Assembly: GCA_015491595.1 (NCBI GenBank)
Contig: WFVP01000131.1
Span: 1-6,554 of the forward strand
Direction: 5' to 3'
Source of the DNA: Anaerolineales bacterium
GTDB lineage: Bacteria; Chloroflexota; Anaerolineae; Anaerolineales; DRMV01
Length of the DNA: 6,554 bases
Shown here: one piece after another, positions 4,777 to 6,554 of the stretch
Layout of the letters: each line of letters opens with the position of its first letter
How positions within the stretch are numbered: the stretch's first letter is position 1
The notes under the pieces: generated by a model
Database searches by the model: none
What the model saw: only the letters and a program-made list of their open reading frames with translations
Told to the model about the DNA's origin: nothing
Translations under genes and position numbers: made by a program

Positions 4777-5598
4777 TCATCCACCCCGGCCCGCGGGGAG
4801 CCGGGCCTCCACTTCTTGCAGGAAGGCCAGCAAGACGCGGTTGAAGGCCTCCGGGTCCTCTGCGGTCAGGCCGTGACCGGCCTCAGGAAACACCCGGTGA
4901 CGGGCGCCGGGAATCCCCTCCACCAGCTCTCGCTGCACCTCAGGCAGGACCGTGGTGTCTCGGCCGCCGGTGACCACCAGGGTGGGCGCCCGCACTTCCT
5001 TCAGGCGGGGATGCACGTCAAAGCGGGCCAGACGCCACATGGCAAGGCGATAGGCCCGGGGATGCGCCTGGGCCACCTGGGCAATCAGGGCCTGACGCAA
5101 CGCCTCTTGCTCGGGTCGCGGAAAGATGCGCCGGGCCACCATCCGGGCCTGCAGATTCACGTCCAGCAAGAAGACCAGGAGGAAGCGCAACAGGAAGTAG
5201 GGATAGGTGCGCGCCTTCGTCCTCAGGCGCGCAAAGGTGTTCACCAACACCAGGGAGCGGGTGTACTCCGAATGGGTCAGCCCAAAAGCCAGGGCTACCG
5301 CGCCACCCATGGAAATGCCCACGACATGGACCGAAGACAGGCCCAGGTGGTCCAAAAGCGCTTTCAAATCCGCCACCACTTCGGGCATCGACCAGGAACC
5401 GGGAAAAGAGGAGCGTCCAAAGCCCCGGAGGTCGGGGGCCAGCGGACGCATCCCGGCCTCCATCAGGGCCGGAAACTGGAAGGACCACGATTCCCCCGTG
5501 GCCCCCAAACCGTGCAAGAGGAGCACCGCGGGCTGTCCCTGCGGATTGGGATCCAGATAGTGCAGGTGGACACTGGTAGGTAGATGGACCATGGGCAT
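4777..5598 (-). CDS. Alpha/beta-fold hydrolase
   Basis: A 273-residue soluble alpha/beta hydrolase of normal family length. The oxyanion region HGLGATGESW starts at residue 29, and PDLRGFGRSS (55-64) is the usual second landmark. The nucleophile elbow GISMGG places Ser96, the acid is probably Asp214 in VTGGRDTTV, and the catalytic His242 lies in PEAGHGL. The lid region (about 125-195) is rich in Phe, Leu and Arg. Such proteins cleave esters, lactones, haloalkanes or C-C bonds, and the substrate cannot be read from sequence. The start is set at ATG 5598, 6 nt after GGAGGAG, rather than a TTG at 5613 that lies just upstream of that ribosome site. It follows the FAD oxidoreductase by 29 nt and is probably co-transcribed with it, so the two may act on a common lipid-like substrate (inference). 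No link to metal handling is visible. Confidence 0.93.
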   Translation of the reverse strand: MPMVHLPTSVHLHYLDPNPQGQPAVLLLHGLGATGESWSFQFPALMEAGMRPLAPDLRGFGRSSFPGSWSMPEVVADLKALLDHLGLSSVHVVGISMGGAVALAFGLTHSEYTRSLVLVNTFARLRTKARTYPYFLLRFLLVFLLDVNLQARMVARRIFPRPEQEALRQALIAQVAQAHPRAYRLAMWRLARFDVHPRLKEVRAPTLVVTGGRDTTVLPEVQRELVEGIPGARHRVFPEAGHGLTAEDPEAFNRVLLAFLQEVEARLPAGRGG

Positions 5599-5604
5599 GA
5601 TTCT

Positions 5605-5611
5605 CTCCTCC
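5605..5611 (-). promoter_or_regulatory. Ribosome site that sets the hydrolase start
   Basis: GGAGGAG lies 6 nt before ATG 5598. Choosing the TTG at 5613 would place this strong site inside the coding region, so 5598 is preferred. Confidence 0.75.
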
Positions 5612-5627
5612 AAGTCATCGCAGAGGG

Positions 5628-6554
5628 TTATCGGCTCAGGCGCGGCCAGTCGCGCAGGACTTCACGTGCGGCGTTGGCCCCTGCCGCGCCCATCACCCCG
5701 CCGCCGGGATGCGCGCCGGAACCACAGAGGTAGAGACCCCGAAGAGGGGTACGGTAATCCGCGTACCCCGGCACGGGACGGAAAACGAACAGCCGGTCGG
5801 GGGTCATGGCCCCGTGGAAGATGTTTCCGCCCGTCAGGCCGTACTCCTGCTCCAGGTCCAGCGGGGTGAGGATGTGCGCGTCCTCCACGATATCCCACAA
5901 ATTGGTCACATATTCGGCCAGGAGTTGCAAACAGCGCTGCAGAAAGGCGTCCTTGACCTGAGGCCAGGGGCCTTCCACGGGCTGGTAAGGAACGTATTGC
6001 ACGAACATCTGCATCAGGTGTTTGCCTTCGGGCGCCACCGTCGGGTCCACCACCGAGGGAAGGGTCAGCTCCAACATAGGGCGTTGGGGGAGGCGCCCCT
6101 GGAGGGCTTCGGCGAACGCGGCTTCGATATCCGCCCGCGTGGGGGCAATGTGAATGGTGCCCCGGTGTTGCGGACCCGGCTCCGTGCCCGGAAGGGCCCG
6201 GAAACTGGGAAGCCCCTTCAAGGCCAGGTGAATCTTGGCCACGCCAGCGGGATAGGGAATGGCCCGTATCTGGGCCACGAAATCCGCGGGCAGCTCGCTT
6301 TCCTCCAGAAGGTGAAGGAAGGTGACCGCGGGCGTGGCGTTGGAGAGCACGGCGTGTGCCCGGAATTCCCGGCCATCCTTCAGCACCGCGCCGTACGCCC
6401 GTCCCTCTCGCACCAGGATGCGCGCCACCGGCGCCCGGGTCAGGATGTGCGCGCCATGCCCCTGGGCCACGCGGGCCAACGCCTGGGCGAGGGCGCCCAT
6501 GCCGCCCTGCACGTACCCCCACACACCCCGCGCGCCTCCGGCTTCGCCCATGAC
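5628..6554 (-). CDS. Phytoene-desaturase/PYROXD2-like FAD-dependent oxidoreductase, C-terminal part
   Basis: This is the last 308 residues of a flavin oxidoreductase whose N-terminus, including the dinucleotide-binding GxGxxG, lies beyond the right edge. Members usually have about 520-580 residues, so a little over half is present. Visible landmarks are GYVQGGMGALAQALA (13-27) and HGAHILTRAPVARILVREGR (33-52) with AVLSNATP (68-75), typical of the FAD-binding core. The C-terminal FAD contact YLCGSGAHPGGGVMGAAG (275-292) is highly characteristic of the phytoene-dehydrogenase-like group that includes PYROXD2. The middle (about 95-270) is the substrate domain. True carotenoid desaturases sit in carotenoid gene clusters; here the neighbour is an alpha/beta hydrolase, so a carotenoid role is not supported and the substrate is unknown. 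The open frame continues without a stop to the window edge; the first internal ATG (6551) is not the start. Confidence 0.92.
   Translation of the reverse strand, partial: VMGEAGGARGVWGYVQGGMGALAQALARVAQGHGAHILTRAPVARILVREGRAYGAVLKDGREFRAHAVLSNATPAVTFLHLLEESELPADFVAQIRAIPYPAGVAKIHLALKGLPSFRALPGTEPGPQHRGTIHIAPTRADIEAAFAEALQGRLPQRPMLELTLPSVVDPTVAPEGKHLMQMFVQYVPYQPVEGPWPQVKDAFLQRCLQLLAEYVTNLWDIVEDAHILTPLDLEQEYGLTGGNIFHGAMTPDRLFVFRPVPGYADYRTPLRGLYLCGSGAHPGGGVMGAAGANAAREVLRDWPRLSR

Noticed and set aside
3991..5583. Plus-strand open frame of 530 codons across the Cys-rich, SHOCT and hydrolase genes
   Set aside because: It is antisense to three well-supported minus-strand genes and two regulatory regions, with no recognisable domain and biased Gln/His/Arg/Gly composition.
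5628..6554. Carotenoid phytoene desaturase (crtI)
   Set aside because: The C-terminal FAD motif fits the wider phytoene-dehydrogenase/PYROXD2 group, but there are no carotenoid genes nearby and the N-terminal half is missing, so the crtI name is not supported.

Overview
This high-GC window reads as bacterial chromosome. All eight genes that can be supported lie on the minus strand, so transcription runs from the high coordinates to the low ones. The gene types (a NarL/FixJ-type two-component pair with a Cache-like sensor, a small SHOCT protein, a YHS protein, a DUF411 lipoprotein and a CopB-type ATPase), strong GAGGAGG ribosome sites and the GC content suggest a Chloroflexota-like (Anaerolineae-like) bacterium. 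That is a guess from gene content; no rRNA or other marker gene is present.

Layout in transcription order. (1) 6554-4777: the C-terminal part of a phytoene-desaturase/PYROXD2-like FAD oxidoreductase, then an alpha/beta hydrolase 29 nt later, closed by a hairpin with a short T-run. (2) 4711-3755: a promoter region carrying an 18-bp inverted repeat, then three tightly packed small genes: a Met-rich one-helix SHOCT protein, an unrecognised Cys-rich protein (ATGA overlap), and a YHS-domain protein with a His-rich tail, whose Shine-Dalgarno overlaps the previous stop codon. A strong intrinsic terminator follows. (3) 3676-1281: a LuxR-type response regulator and a HisKA_3 sensor kinase, overlapping by ATGA. 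(4) 1280-1: a second copy of the inverted repeat directly after the kinase stop, a good sigma70-like promoter, a DUF411 lipoprotein, and the first 205 codons of a CopB-type copper/silver P-type ATPase with a long His-rich N-terminus. The ATPase runs off the left edge.

Taken together, 4711-1 looks like a self-contained metal (probably copper or silver) handling locus. It has metal-binding small proteins, an exported DUF411 protein and an efflux ATPase, with its own two-component system in the middle. The most interesting point is the pair of near-identical inverted repeats (TAGGC[C/A]A-TT-TGGCCTA). They have the 7-2-7 geometry of NarL-type operators, occur in both promoter regions of the locus, and sit about 54 nt upstream of the proposed -10 boxes. 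I infer that the locus's own LuxR-type regulator binds them. This would be a copper/silver circuit built on a NarL/LiaR-type system rather than the usual CsoR, CueR or OmpR-type CopR/CusR. The substrate metal, regulator binding and promoter positions are inferred, not shown.
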